This document shows positions 1-7,990 of a stretch of 35,834 nucleotides of DNA, in pieces. A program made the position numbers and the translations under genes. The DNA comes from an uncultured Oscillospiraceae bacterium (GTDB lineage Bacteria > Bacillota > Clostridia > Oscillospirales > Ruminococcaceae). Each line of letters opens with the position of its first letter. The first letter of the stretch is position 1. The DNA is taken from assembly GCA_900542145.1 (NCBI GenBank), contig UQMF01000020.1:1-35834 (forward strand). Direction: 5' to 3'. The notes under the pieces are model-generated. The model was given only the letters and a program-made list of their open reading frames with translations. It did not search any database and was not told the origin of the DNA.

Positions 1-2045
1 CGTTCGGCGGTGTTGCCGTCAGACTTTATCGTGCGCGTATTTCCGAATCTTCCCGACACGATTTCCGGAGTTCCGAGGATCATTTCCGGGTTCTGCCGGA
101 AGTAGCGATTTTCCTGAAATACGCTTGCTTCGCCGTAAACTCGCTCGGAGCGCACCCAATCCAGATTGCGGTCATTTTCATGCTCAAATTCGAGTTTCTG
201 AAAGAAAAGAATATCCGTGACTGTCTGCGTTCCGGCTGTGCGGAATGCGTCCTCCGGGAGCCTTACGCCGCCGAGAAAATCAGCCTTGCCAGCCAGCTCA
301 CGGCGGAACGAATCATCGTACTTGTCCATAGTTCCGGCGGAGGTGATGAGCGCCATTATTCCACCGGGCTTCAGCTTGTCGATTGACTTTGCGAAGAAAT
401 AATCATGGATAAGGTATTCGTCGTATTCCGGGTCGTATGGCTTGAAATCCCCGAACGGAACGTTTCCGATAATCACATCAAATGTGCCGTTTTCAAACTT
501 TGTGCGCTCAAATCCACGGTTCTGTATTTTCGCTTCGGGGTAGAGTTCCTTTGCGATACGCGCAGTCAGGCTGTCGAGTTCAACGCCGTACAAACGGCTG
601 TTCTCCGCCATTTCCGCCGGGAGATTCCCGAAGAAATTACCTGTTCCCATTGCCGGGTCGAGTATCTCGCCGCCGGTAAATCCCATGTTTTCAAGCGCCG
701 TGTAAATGCTCTTTATGATATACGGCTCGGTGTAAAATGCGGTGAGCGTACTTTCGCGGGCGGCGGAATATTCCTTTTCCGTGAGCAGGTCTTTCAGCTC
801 TGCGTATTCGCGGCTCCAGTTTTCTTTAGTGCTGTCAAATGCGTCTGCAATGCCGCCCCAGCCACTGTAATGAGCAAGTATGTCCTGCTCCTCGGCGGTC
901 GCATGACGGTGTTCGGATTCGATTTGTTTCAGCGTTTTTATGGCTGTTACATTGGCGGTGTATTTTGCTTTCGGACCGGTGGGGTATGCGAAATTTTCGG
1001 GGAAGCGGTAATTGCCAACCGGCGGTAATTTCTGAAAAACAAAATTGGGGTCAATCGTATCCTGTGAAACAGGTGCATCACGGTGAGGCACCTCTGTTTC
1101 ATCATGAAGCGGCTGCATATCTCTTTCGCGGAGATATGAGTATATTTCGCTGGCACCATCGTTATGTGAAAACTGATGGACGAAAATATCAGCGCCGGCT
1201 TTTTCACTGTCTGCGATGAGTTCATAAGCACTTTCGTCACCAATATACGATAATCTGTAATTGCCGAGTTTTAGGTCAGACGCATTATCTACCGGGTAGA
1301 GCAGCGCAGTCTTTTCTTTTTCAGAAATTCTTATTTCCTTGTGTTCTTCAATATCCCGAATAAAGAAATCGGGAATGTCTGAATTATCATTGACTGAAAA
1401 ATCAGCTGCCTCATCGTGAGGCAGTGCCTTTTCTTCTTCAGAGAGATATACCAGATCGTCAAAAGCGAGATTTTTCAAGGCAACCTCATTCATCTCATCT
1501 AAAGAATCATACTGTTCCTCACGGGCATTTGCATTGCCGTACTCAGTTATTATGCGGTAATTCACAAGATCCGCATATACACCGATAATAGTGTCAGTAT
1601 CCTCATCAGTAGTATATGCAAGATCAACGTGGGTCAGGTCGTCGAAATCGGCAGTGCTGCCGTATTCTGTTTCGCAGAAATCATTGATATATTCAATGGC
1701 TGCTTCCAATGCTCCAGAAGAAGCTGCCTCATCATGAGGCAGTTCATCGGTATGCTGTTCAAGTTCATCTGAGATAGCCTTCTTTAGTTTCTCGGCAACA
1801 GAATGATAGGCTTTGAAACTGGAGAGATAGTCAACCACGCCGCCGTATCCATCGCCGATATCCTGACGTTCACTGTAAGTTGTGCCGTCCGGCATATTTA
1901 TAGTGAATTTTGTTTTAGCATATCCCTGATGATCGTCTTTCAGTTCTCCGCTGTCAATGGCAGCGTATAGTTTATCAGAGTTACCACCATATGCTTCAAG
2001 TTCCTGCTGACGTTTGGACACCCAATCTGTATCCTCGCGCTTCAT
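1..2045 (-). CDS. Giant helicase/N6-adenine methylase-like protein of a mobile element (partial, runs off left edge)
   Basis: The minus frame is open from position 2132 to the window edge, giving about 680 residues from the first ATG at 2045. The C-terminal third has a class I methyltransferase signature: DPAMGTG (about 639-659) for AdoMet binding, and NVPFGDF (about 444-464), the variant of NPPY seen in element-borne methylase-helicase giants. The region before it resembles the acidic LPD25-type linker domains of large polyvalent proteins. Family knowledge links such proteins to conjugative elements and DarB-like protection of entering DNA; the helicase part would lie left of the window. No good ribosome site precedes 2045. 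The natural N terminus appears to be the out-of-frame segment at 2139-2287, so this copy is probably 5'-disrupted. Two in-frame LPHDEAA linkers are encoded by near-identical 19-bp palindromes. Confidence 0.75.
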   Translation of the reverse strand, partial: MKREDTDWVSKRQQELEAYGGNSDKLYAAIDSGELKDDHQGYAKTKFTINMPDGTTYSERQDIGDGYGGVVDYLSSFKAYHSVAEKLKKAISDELEQHTDELPHDEAASSGALEAAIEYINDFCETEYGSTADFDDLTHVDLAYTTDEDTDTIIGVYADLVNYRIITEYGNANAREEQYDSLDEMNEVALKNLAFDDLVYLSEEEKALPHDEAADFSVNDNSDIPDFFIRDIEEHKEIRISEKEKTALLYPVDNASDLKLGNYRLSYIGDESAYELIADSEKAGADIFVHQFSHNDGASEIYSYLRERDMQPLHDETEVPHRDAPVSQDTIDPNFVFQKLPPVGNYRFPENFAYPTGPKAKYTANVTAIKTLKQIESEHRHATAEEQDILAHYSGWGGIADAFDSTKENWSREYAELKDLLTEKEYSAARESTLTAFYTEPYIIKSIYTALENMGFTGGEILDPAMGTGNFFGNLPAEMAENSRLYGVELDSLTARIAKELYPEAKIQNRGFERTKFENGTFDVIIGNVPFGDFKPYDPEYDEYLIHDYFFAKSIDKLKPGGIMALITSAGTMDKYDDSFRRELAGKADFLGGVRLPEDAFRTAGTQTVTDILFFQKLEFEHENDRNLDWVRSERVYGEASVFQENRYFRQNPEMILGTPEIVSGRFGNTRTIKSDGNTAE

Positions 2046-2287
2046 TATAGTATCAAATTCGAGGACGGAGTAAGTTTTACCTTCCTCAAATGCTGGACTT
2101 TCGCTCCACTCGCAGGTGATAGTAGGCTGCTTTTAGGGTTCTGTTCAGTAAGAAGCATGGCAGCGCAGAAGTTCAGACGCCAGAAATTTGAAGTAAGCCG
2201 CAGTGTGTTCTGCCACACCTGTGGGTCGCGAAGCTGTGAGAGCTTGTAATCGTATATCTGTGCGATATCGTTAAATCTTGACATCAT
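2045..2287 (-). pseudogene. N-terminal fragment of the giant methylase/helicase protein, out of frame with its body
   Basis: About 50 residues (MSRFNDIAQIYDYKL... to ...LLTEQNPK) match my recollection of the N termini of large element-borne methylase-helicase proteins. The match stops near 2139. The next recognisable domain (PTITCEWSESPAFEEGKTYS) continues in the -1 frame. Normally more sequence separates these two parts, so I infer an internal deletion joined out of frame rather than programmed slippage; the local CCTAAAAG is not a canonical slippery heptamer. The start overlaps the end of the upstream parB by 17 bases and has GGAGG just before it, so translation is probably coupled to parB. 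The frame then runs through non-homologous residues to a stop at 2045. Confidence 0.65.
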
Positions 2288-3317
2288 GTTCCTCCGTGAA
2301 ATATCTGCGGATAGCAGCAGACACTATTTCTGTAAGTTCTTCAGGCGTTTTACCTTCCATAAATTCCGATACGATTTCAGCCGGCACAGCAATTTTAACG
2401 GGCGGCTTGGGCTTAAGAATCTTGGTGATTGCTGTTGTAGTTAAGTTGGATTCGTCATGCAGTTCTTTTACATTGGCTCCGGTGAGCTTCATCTCCGGGT
2501 GCTGTGTCAGAACATTTATGATCGTACTCTGTACGTCTGAGCTGAGGTCTGCAAGCATTTCAGCCGCAGCTATATTAATTACGGCATTATCAAGCATGAC
2601 CAGGAAATCCTGCTGAAGTGAGTTGAGATGTGCGTATTTCTGAGACTGTTCATGTGACAGGTGAAGCTCCGCTTCAGCTTTTTCACCGAGAACTGCAGCC
2701 GTTCTTATCTGCTCTGACAAGAGCAGGGAGGAAAACCGGTTTCGATTACTTTCGACAACGATACGCTCAGCGTATTCATCGGTTATCAGGTCGTTGCTTC
2801 CGATTCGGCAGGGTACCTTAGTCCACATGAGCTGCTCAGCGGCGGCTCTTCGCCGACTACCAGAGAGAATTTCGTATTCTCCGTTGCCGGCAGAGCGAAC
2901 GAGCAGCGGCTCGGTAATCCCTATTCTTGAAATATCAGATTTCAGCTCTGTGAGATCGCCGATGTTGGTGAATATTGGGCGGCGGAAAGGAAGAAGCCGT
3001 TCCAGTTCAATATTATACGCCTTTTCATCAGTAAAGCACTTTTGGATTATTTCGTCGAGCGTTTCACCGTGACGTTCCTCTGCCATTTCTTCTTTCGGTT
3101 CATCTTCGGCAACTGAGGAGGAAACGGAGTAGCCGTCATCAGGCAACGGCAGCGGATCCACTACATCATCTTCAAGAGGAACATAAATTGCAGTGTCAGC
3201 GGTTGGTTCTTCAACAGGAATAACACGCTTGACTGTGGGTTCCGGTGCGGTGTTATCTTCCGCTTCTTCTGCTTCGCGCTGTTTTCTTGCCATTTTTCTA
3301 AGTGCGTTCAGGTCCAT
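2271..3317 (-). CDS. ParB-like partition/regulatory protein (copy without an adjacent ParA)
   Basis: This 348-residue protein has an acidic, disordered first 100 residues. A ParB/Spo0J N-terminal domain follows from about residue 105: ILSGSRRRAAAEQL is the variant of the GHRR box that binds CTP/phosphate, and VVESNRNRFSSLLLSEQ is the next conserved ParB segment. The middle (about 210-290) is helical and would hold the DNA-binding part. The protein is translationally coupled to the methylase N terminus downstream (17-base overlap) and lies 21 bases after the XRE gene. It is not next to ParA; a second ParB (5012-6031) is ParA's partner. Element-borne solo ParBs can act as regulators or transfer-associated DNA binders. 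The family is clear; the exact role is inferred. Confidence 0.85.
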   Translation of the reverse strand: MDLNALRKMARKQREAEEAEDNTAPEPTVKRVIPVEEPTADTAIYVPLEDDVVDPLPLPDDGYSVSSSVAEDEPKEEMAEERHGETLDEIIQKCFTDEKAYNIELERLLPFRRPIFTNIGDLTELKSDISRIGITEPLLVRSAGNGEYEILSGSRRRAAAEQLMWTKVPCRIGSNDLITDEYAERIVVESNRNRFSSLLLSEQIRTAAVLGEKAEAELHLSHEQSQKYAHLNSLQQDFLVMLDNAVINIAAAEMLADLSSDVQSTIINVLTQHPEMKLTGANVKELHDESNLTTTAITKILKPKPPVKIAVPAEIVSEFMEGKTPEELTEIVSAAIRRYFTEEHDVKI

Positions 3318-3338
3318 GTGATATCCTCCGTTACATAT

Positions 3339-3758
3339 TTACTTCTTCTCAACTCTAGCCACCTTAAAGCCTTTCCTTGTTTCACCTGATAAATCAAGAA
3401 TCTTATCAATAACACGCTGCAATTGTTCATGCTGGCGGTATGCTTGCACGAGCATGATTTCTTTTTCAGTAATGAGAAACGTGTCATCGTCGCTGGAATA
3501 AACTTGTTTACCCATATCGGTATTATTTACCATAACATGACCCTGTGGGTCATTTGTGTAACCCATCAACCATTCGGGAGTAACCCCAAAATATTCCGAA
3601 AGCTGATAGACTCTCTCTGTTTTAGGTTCATAACTTCCTTTCAGATATCTGCTCAGTGTACTTTTGGGTATCCCAAGTTCACGAGCAACATCAATCTGTT
3701 TCTTGCCATTCAGTTCCATTGAATCGGCTAAACGTTTGCTGAATATCTTTAGCAGCAT
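3339..3758 (-). CDS. XRE/Cro-CI family transcriptional regulator
   Basis: This is a 139-residue protein with a typical N-terminal helix-turn-helix (residues about 5-60): KKQIDVARELGIPKSTLSRYLKG is followed by a YQLSEYFGVTPEWLMGY segment. The C-terminal 60 residues lack a recognisable domain; no peptidase-type Ser-Lys dyad is evident. The ATG at 3758 has GGGGA about 6 bases upstream and the HTH homology starts at residue 4, so this start is supported. The first 68 bases therefore overlap the end of the small gene upstream in another frame. The position before parB and the transfer-type gene suggests a phage-repressor-like switch for the element. Confidence 0.85.
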   Translation of the reverse strand: MLLKIFSKRLADSMELNGKKQIDVARELGIPKSTLSRYLKGSYEPKTERVYQLSEYFGVTPEWLMGYTNDPQGHVMVNNTDMGKQVYSSDDDTFLITEKEIMLVQAYRQHEQLQRVIDKILDLSGETRKGFKVARVEKK

Positions 3759-3933
3759 CTATGTCCCCTTCATTTGATAAGTATCCGTGTCTTATAAGCT
3801 CATCCAGTCCAGCTGCAATAATTGGGTGATCTACAACAAGACTTCCATCGTTGAGGACCAAGCAGCAGAACACATACTGTGCATTCAGGCTCAGGCTATC
3901 ATCTTCAAGAGGACTACACTGTATGTCTATCAT
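3691..3933 (-). CDS. Small acidic protein of unknown function upstream of the XRE regulator
   Basis: This 80-residue frame (MIDIQCSPLEDDSLSLNAQYVF...) begins with GAGG about 10 bases before the ATG. It overlaps the regulator start by 68 bases. I do not recognise a family. The composition is acidic with no membrane segment, and the frame ends in ...RFNGTEWQETD. Tight overlap with an XRE gene is common in toxin-antitoxin and phage-immunity pairs, but no toxin motif is visible. It is the first gene of the regulator-parB-methylase run and is preceded by hairpin-forming sequence at 3970-4024. Confidence 0.5.
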   Translation of the reverse strand: MIDIQCSPLEDDSLSLNAQYVFCCLVLNDGSLVVDHPIIAAGLDELIRHGYLSNEGDIDAAKDIQQTFSRFNGTEWQETD

Positions 3934-3961
3934 TTTTGAACTACCTCATTATTGATTTTGG

Positions 3962-4024
3962 AGCGCAGCCGCGTAGTTTACCGCCTATGCGCATAGTGTG
4001 GGGCACAGCTGTCAGCCATGCCCC
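3962..4024. other. Hairpin-rich spacer between the Rpn gene and the small protein-XRE operon
   Basis: The gene-free stretch 3934-4131 holds a palindrome CTATGCGCATAG (3981-3992) and a GGGGCA/TGCCCC stem (about 3999-4022). They sit upstream of the minus-strand operon starting at 3933. They could be operator or leader-RNA structures. No further gene is seen here apart from the terminator at 4075-4104. Confidence 0.35.
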
Positions 4025-4074
4025 GTAAGGAGAAGTGTATATAAACCCCTGTGGCTAGGGAGAGTTTTAAAATA

Positions 4075-4104
4075 AAAAGCGGAGAATATTGCATCTCCGC
4101 TTTT
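4075..4104 (-). terminator. Terminator downstream of the Rpn-family nuclease gene
   Basis: A perfect 11-bp stem AAAAGCGGAGA / TCTCCGCTTTT is followed on the minus strand by a T-rich tail (TTTTTATTTT). It lies 28 bases past the stop codon at 4132. Confidence 0.8.
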
Positions 4105-4131
4105 CTGAATTATTCAATTGTGATTGTGAAA

Positions 4132-4947
4132 TCAGGCTGTCTTTCCCTCAAAGAGCTTTTTAACCTCATCCAGAGGAAGCTCAGTCAGGTCTGAAATCTG
4201 CTGTAAATCTTTTATTCCGCTGTTCCAGAGTTTATTAGCCATGCTTATTGAACGTTCATCAGCCGCTATCTTAGCCCTTTTCTCAGCGTAATCTTCCATA
4301 ATCTTGCACATAGTATCAACACCCTCCTTGCTTTCCTTGAAATACTGTGTCCGTTCAGACAGAATGTCGTAGTACATTTCATGCGGATTCGTGCAGAAGA
4401 AGTCGTGCATAAGATGACCTATCGCCGTATCATCACGATTCTGCCCGTTTACATAGATTATGCAGGATTCGTCCCCATAATCAATGTGTCCCATGTTTTT
4501 TACACATCGGGTTATTTCGTACAGTTCCTGTCCGCCTCTGAAATAATCCCTCTCGGTAATAAATATGACATAAGTTCTGGGGAGGTTTTCGAAATCATCG
4601 CCGGGATCGGTCGCATTAACGTCCAGCAGGCTGCTGTTGTATCGTCCTCGTTTCGGAACCGCACCGCTGTCACGGCGCTGAACCTCGACATCGTATTTCA
4701 CTCCATCGGAATCAACAGCGTAGATATCCAGTCTAGCGGAACGTCCCTGCAAATTCTTTATTTCAAACTGCGTCTGCGTGTTCTGGACTGTAAGGTCGTT
4801 CTTGTTCAGTATTACCCGGAGCAGCAGTTCGGCGCACTCCTTGTCTTCGAAAACCTTGCTCATGAATGTGTCGTCCATAAGCCGGAACTGCTTTATCGCT
4901 TCTTCCTTGACTTTGCGGTCGTCAAGCAGCTTATTTTCGTCTGCCAT
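4132..4947 (-). CDS. Rpn-family PD-(D/E)XK nuclease (putative transposase/recombination-promoting nuclease)
   Basis: This 271-residue protein has the family's N-terminal signature (FRLMDDTFMSKVFEDKECAELLLRVIL). The nuclease core around residues 70-100 reads RLDIYAVDSDGVKYDVEVQR, matching the D...(D/E)xQ pattern of PD-(D/E)XK enzymes. The C terminus ends in a short helical module (LTELPLDEVKKLFEGK). Rpn proteins are annotated as transposase-like; known members promote RecA-independent recombination and some act in phage defence. A GTG at 4956 is an alternative start, but the ATG at 4947 has better spacing. A paralogue lies at 33340-34137, outside this element. The gene is flanked by its own terminator and is transcribed separately from its neighbours. 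Confidence 0.85.
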   Translation of the reverse strand: MADENKLLDDRKVKEEAIKQFRLMDDTFMSKVFEDKECAELLLRVILNKNDLTVQNTQTQFEIKNLQGRSARLDIYAVDSDGVKYDVEVQRRDSGAVPKRGRYNSSLLDVNATDPGDDFENLPRTYVIFITERDYFRGGQELYEITRCVKNMGHIDYGDESCIIYVNGQNRDDTAIGHLMHDFFCTNPHEMYYDILSERTQYFKESKEGVDTMCKIMEDYAEKRAKIAADERSISMANKLWNSGIKDLQQISDLTELPLDEVKKLFEGKTA

Positions 4948-5011
4948 CGGGATCACCGTCCTTTCTTGAATTATAACATATTATTGCTGAAAAATCAAGC
5001 GTCTGTATTGC

Positions 5012-6031
5012 TTATTCTGAATATTCCTCGCCGTCAGCCGTTCCCGCGTTTATTTCGTCCTGACTTTCAAGATACATCTTACGCCATTCAGATAGGAAAT
5101 CAGATTTCTGCAGGCAGAAGTAGAAGAACTCGGATATTTCGTCATTGGTAAGTTCATCGCCGATTATCTCAGTGACTTCCTTACGCTGCAGCGTGATTTT
5201 CTTCGCATACTGATTAGGCGAGGATTTCTTCTTTTCGGTATTCTGCTTAATCGGCTCCTGAGTAGTTTTTTTATCACTCTTTTCAGCAGGTTTAGGAGTT
5301 TCATCGTATAGTTCGATGATATCGCTTTCAGATACAAATTTGAGATATGCAAGCTCTTCTGCCTGCTCAGCGGTTATTTTCCGATCAGGAAAGCTATTGA
5401 GATACGACGCTATGCCTCTCTGACTTTCGTCAGGCATTCCCGAAAAAGAAACAGCCGACAGGAGATTGATCCTGCCGGAATCCAGCAAATTCATGAGTTC
5501 CGGGACAAGCCTGGAGCAGGCAATGTATCGCTGAACTGTCGCACGTCCTTCGCCATACTTCTCGGCAATGGCAGCCGTTGAACGGGGACTGCCTAAAGCT
5601 ATAAGGGCTTCGCGTTGTGCCTTATAGGCATATGCCCGTTCGGAAGGGAGCAGTTCGGTCCTCTGACAAAGATTCGTATCAGCCATCATGAGCTTGGCTC
5701 GATTCTCATCAACGTCCTTGACAACGCTGGGAATGGCGGTGATACCGGCAATCCGGCAGGCTTCCACTCGATTGTGACCGGCAATAATGCGGTATTTACC
5801 ATTATCAAGGGGGCATACGATTATAGGAGCAAGCAGACCGTTTTCCTTGATGGATTCAGCCAGTTCGTGCAGCTTGAACTCGCTGTACATTTTGAACGGC
5901 TGGTTTTCCCAGGGAACGAGCTGATTTATGGGTATTTCCTTTTCGGTATTCTGAACGGCATTATCAGTTCTGAGGAAGTCCGTCATGTGAAGTTTGCCGG
6001 TGTTGCTTGATGTTCCTAAATTAAATCCCAT
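5012..6031 (-). CDS. parB: ParB-family chromosome/plasmid partition protein
   Basis: This 339-residue protein is the centromere-binding partner of the ParA upstream. The N-terminal domain has INQLVPWENQPFKMYSE and IAGHNRVEACR (the GHRR-type CTP-binding box), then MMADTNLCQRTELLPSERA. A helix-turn-helix follows (TAAIAEKYGEGRATVQRYI, about residues 155-175). A charged linker leads to a C-terminal segment likely used for dimerisation. The ATG follows the parA stop directly, and the ribosome site AAGGAGG lies inside the last codons of parA, so the two are co-translated. The role is segregation of the element in its extrachromosomal form. A parS site was not identified. Confidence 0.92.
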   Translation of the reverse strand: MGFNLGTSSNTGKLHMTDFLRTDNAVQNTEKEIPINQLVPWENQPFKMYSEFKLHELAESIKENGLLAPIIVCPLDNGKYRIIAGHNRVEACRIAGITAIPSVVKDVDENRAKLMMADTNLCQRTELLPSERAYAYKAQREALIALGSPRSTAAIAEKYGEGRATVQRYIACSRLVPELMNLLDSGRINLLSAVSFSGMPDESQRGIASYLNSFPDRKITAEQAEELAYLKFVSESDIIELYDETPKPAEKSDKKTTQEPIKQNTEKKKSSPNQYAKKITLQRKEVTEIIGDELTNDEISEFFYFCLQKSDFLSEWRKMYLESQDEINAGTADGEEYSE

Positions 6032-6799
6032 TTATATAGCCTCCTTGCTGAGTATCTCGGTTACAAGCTGTCTGTACTGTCCACCGACCACGCTGTTTTT
6101 CTTGGAGATAAGTGATTTCTGCTCAGCGGTGCTGTTTGCAGCTTCGATACGCTTGCTGATAGAAGTAGAGAATACCAGATCTCCATAACGTTCCTTCAGC
6201 GCAGCGTCAACAGCCTGTCCCATCTGGGTGTTGTCTGTCATAGTTTCAAGTATGCCGCATATTTCAAGGCTGGGATTTATGTTATCCTTTACCAGATTGA
6301 AGATATCCTCAAACTGAACGATACCATTGAGTGCAAATTTCTGCACCTGCACCGGAATGATTACACCGTCCGCTGCTGCAAGCGCATTCGTTACCAGTAT
6401 TCCCAACGAAGGGAGACAGTCAATAAGTATGTAATCATACTCGGTCGTCTTTTCATCTGATAACAGAGCCTTGCGAAGTATCTGCTCCCGGCACATCGTC
6501 TGAGCCAGGAACATATCGGCAGTAGCAAGAGATATATCAGCCGGTATGTAATCTATGTTCTCGCTTTTCGCGGTCACAATGCACTCTGAGATTTTTGCCT
6601 GCCCCTTGAGTACGTCCACCATTGTCTTGGAGCCGGTGAAGTCATAGCCGAGATAGTCGCTCAGGTTGCCCTGCGGGTCGAGGTCGATACAGAGTACCTT
6701 TTTGCCCTGTTCAGCCAGTCCGGCGGCAATGTTTACAACGGTCGTGGTCTTACCTACGCCGCCTTTCTGGTTTGCGATTGCGATGATTTTTCTTGTCAT
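6032..6799 (-). CDS. parA: ParA-family partition ATPase
   Basis: This 255-residue protein is a deviant-Walker ATPase that moves or positions DNA bound by ParB. KGGVGKTTTVVN near residue 10 is the deviant Walker A motif with the signature lysine. LCIDLDPQGNLSDYLG follows, and YDYILIDCLPSLGILVTNAL is the Walker B region. The frame is open upstream to 6859. The ATG at 6799 is chosen because AGGAGG lies just ahead of it and family homology begins at MTRKIIAIANQ. It forms an operon with parB at 0-base spacing. The leader contains a striking three-way-junction sequence (6855-6909). Confidence 0.95.
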   Translation of the reverse strand: MTRKIIAIANQKGGVGKTTTVVNIAAGLAEQGKKVLCIDLDPQGNLSDYLGYDFTGSKTMVDVLKGQAKISECIVTAKSENIDYIPADISLATADMFLAQTMCREQILRKALLSDEKTTEYDYILIDCLPSLGILVTNALAAADGVIIPVQVQKFALNGIVQFEDIFNLVKDNINPSLEICGILETMTDNTQMGQAVDAALKERYGDLVFSTSISKRIEAANSTAEQKSLISKKNSVVGGQYRQLVTEILSKEAI

Positions 6800-6854
6800 A
6801 ATGTAGTCCTCCTGCCATTTCGGCAACATTTTATTTCCGTCCTTGAATATATAA

Positions 6855-6909
6855 GGCATAGGCAGGGCGGAAGGACTTACCGCCCATCGGGGAGCTACCC
6901 CGCTATGCC
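6855..6909. promoter_or_regulatory. Three-way-junction fold in the parA leader
   Basis: Outer arms GGCATAG (6855-6861) and CTATGCC (6903-6909) are exactly complementary. They enclose two hairpins: GGGCGG/CCGCCC (6865-6870 with 6880-6885) and CGGGG/CCCCG (6888-6892 with 6898-6902). The structure lies between the repA remnant and parA, within the likely parA leader. It could be a leader RNA, a protein-binding cruciform, or part of a partition or origin region. The base pairing is seen directly; the function is inferred. Confidence 0.5.
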
Positions 6910-6928
6910 CGTCAACTCCTTTCGGAGG

Positions 6929-7760
6929 TCAACGCTTGTTCATATCGTGATTGACCCGGGACTTCCAGTAGCTGTTGAGCGTCAGCCGGGAATTGTACAG
7001 CGCCGTTATCAGGTAACTGCGGATATTCCGGACATCACTGATGTTGTTGTCCATTGCTTCAAGAATATATTCAATGTGACTGCTGTTGAGTTTCAGAAAC
7101 ACGCTTTTCACAATGTCATGTGGTATGTCCTCTCCGTTTACCCGTATTGTTGGTTTTGTGGAGCACACTGTATCAACGATAATGTCTATCAATTCGAGAA
7201 TGGTTTCTTTCTTTTCGGGATTCTGCTGAATAAGAAAATCACATTCGGTGTTATCACGAATAATCTGAGAGTAGTCTGAGCGTTTGCAGATATCTTCGGA
7301 TTGATTGATAGGATTGATTAACTTAGGTTTTTTTTCTTTAGTTTTATATATAGAGCAGTTCGGCGGTTTTGTTAAATCTTGTTTTTCCTTTTCGTTAGAA
7401 CAAGTTGTAACGTTTGGGTAAAACAAGTTGTGCGCTTTTGTCACAACTGGAGCGCTGCCGTCCGATGTGCAGTTTGGCTCTGTTATGCCATTTGTCACTG
7501 ATTCGCTTTGCTTTACTGTTCCGTCCAGTTGTGCGCTTTTGTCACAACTGGATTTACTGCCGTTTGAAAGGATCCCGGCAAGCAGCTCCGTGTCATCATT
7601 GATACAGAAGTAACGCTTTGCAGGCATACCCTGTACCTTGCACTGAATAAGTCCGGATTTGATAAGCGTATCAATGCAGCGGCGTTGCTGTCTGGCTGTC
7701 AGAGCGGTGGATTCCTCCAGGTCCTCTACAGTGGAGTAGAACCAGTCACCGTCGCTATTG
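6929..7760 (-). pseudogene. repA: Replication initiator RepA remnant (RepA_N/DUF6017 type), 5' end lost
   Basis: The C-terminal part (about 6929-7300) reads YSQIIRDNTECDFLIQQNP, then IVDTVCSTKPTIRVNGEDIP, ending in YWKSRVNHDM. I recognise this as the DUF6017 C-terminal domain of RepA-type initiators. In the same frame, homology extends upstream of the first ATG (7627) through DWFYSTVEDLEESTALTARQ, which looks like a winged-helix DNA-binding domain. No ATG, GTG or TTG start precedes it and the frame closes at a TGA near 7822. The 5' end is fused out of frame to a small XRE gene, apparently by deletion. The ATG at 7627 could give a 232-residue product lacking the DNA-binding domain. The linker contains iteron-like repeats. 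Confidence 0.7.
7426..7552. repeat. Two 26-bp iteron-like direct repeats inside repA
   Basis: Identical 26-bp units occupy 7426-7451 and 7527-7552. Each has inner inverted arms AGTTGTG/CACAACT. An additional ACAAGTTGT palindrome lies near 7401. The two units are read in different codon frames of repA (VVTKAHN versus SCDKSAQ), so identity is kept at DNA rather than protein level. RepA_N plasmids are known to carry their origin inside the rep gene, so this is a candidate replication origin. Confidence 0.6.
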
Positions 7761-7953
7761 CGTGAAGTTCGGTGTCGATTATGAAGCGTTCGCCGCTTTC
7801 CATTCGCTGCACTGCATTCTTGTCAATGACAAGTCCATGACTGCGGAGCCTGTCGGCTACTTCACGCTGGCTTATTCCAAGCGCTTTGCGCCGGTTATAA
7901 ATTGCAATGCCAGCGATATTATTTCTTCCGGATTCTGTACGATTTCCAAACAT
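7726..7953 (-). CDS. Small XRE-family DNA-binding protein, C-terminally truncated
   Basis: This 75-residue protein begins MFGNRTESG at the ATG at 7953, with AAAGGA 8 bases upstream. A helix-turn-helix spans nearly all of it: IYNRRKALGISQREVADRL, then KNAVQRMESGERFIIDTELHAIA. Family members usually continue into a longer C terminus. Here the sequence changes to TVTGSTPL and stops at 7726, exactly where repA sequence begins in another frame. I infer a deletion joining this regulator to repA. The HTH may still fold and bind DNA. Confidence 0.6.
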   Translation of the reverse strand: MFGNRTESGRNNIAGIAIYNRRKALGISQREVADRLRSHGLVIDKNAVQRMESGERFIIDTELHAIATVTGSTPL

Positions 7954-7990
7954 TTTTATATTCCTTTCATTATTGTAATAGTGGATATGT

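Noticed and set aside
1..1243. Several plus-strand reading frames of 60-207 codons
   Set aside because: They are antisense to the continuous methylase frame, which has clear motifs, and they lack ribosome sites and family matches.
2131..2160. Programmed -1 frameshift in the giant methylase gene
   Set aside because: The local CCTAAAAG lacks a canonical slippery heptamer and domain sequence seems to be missing, so a deletion is more likely.
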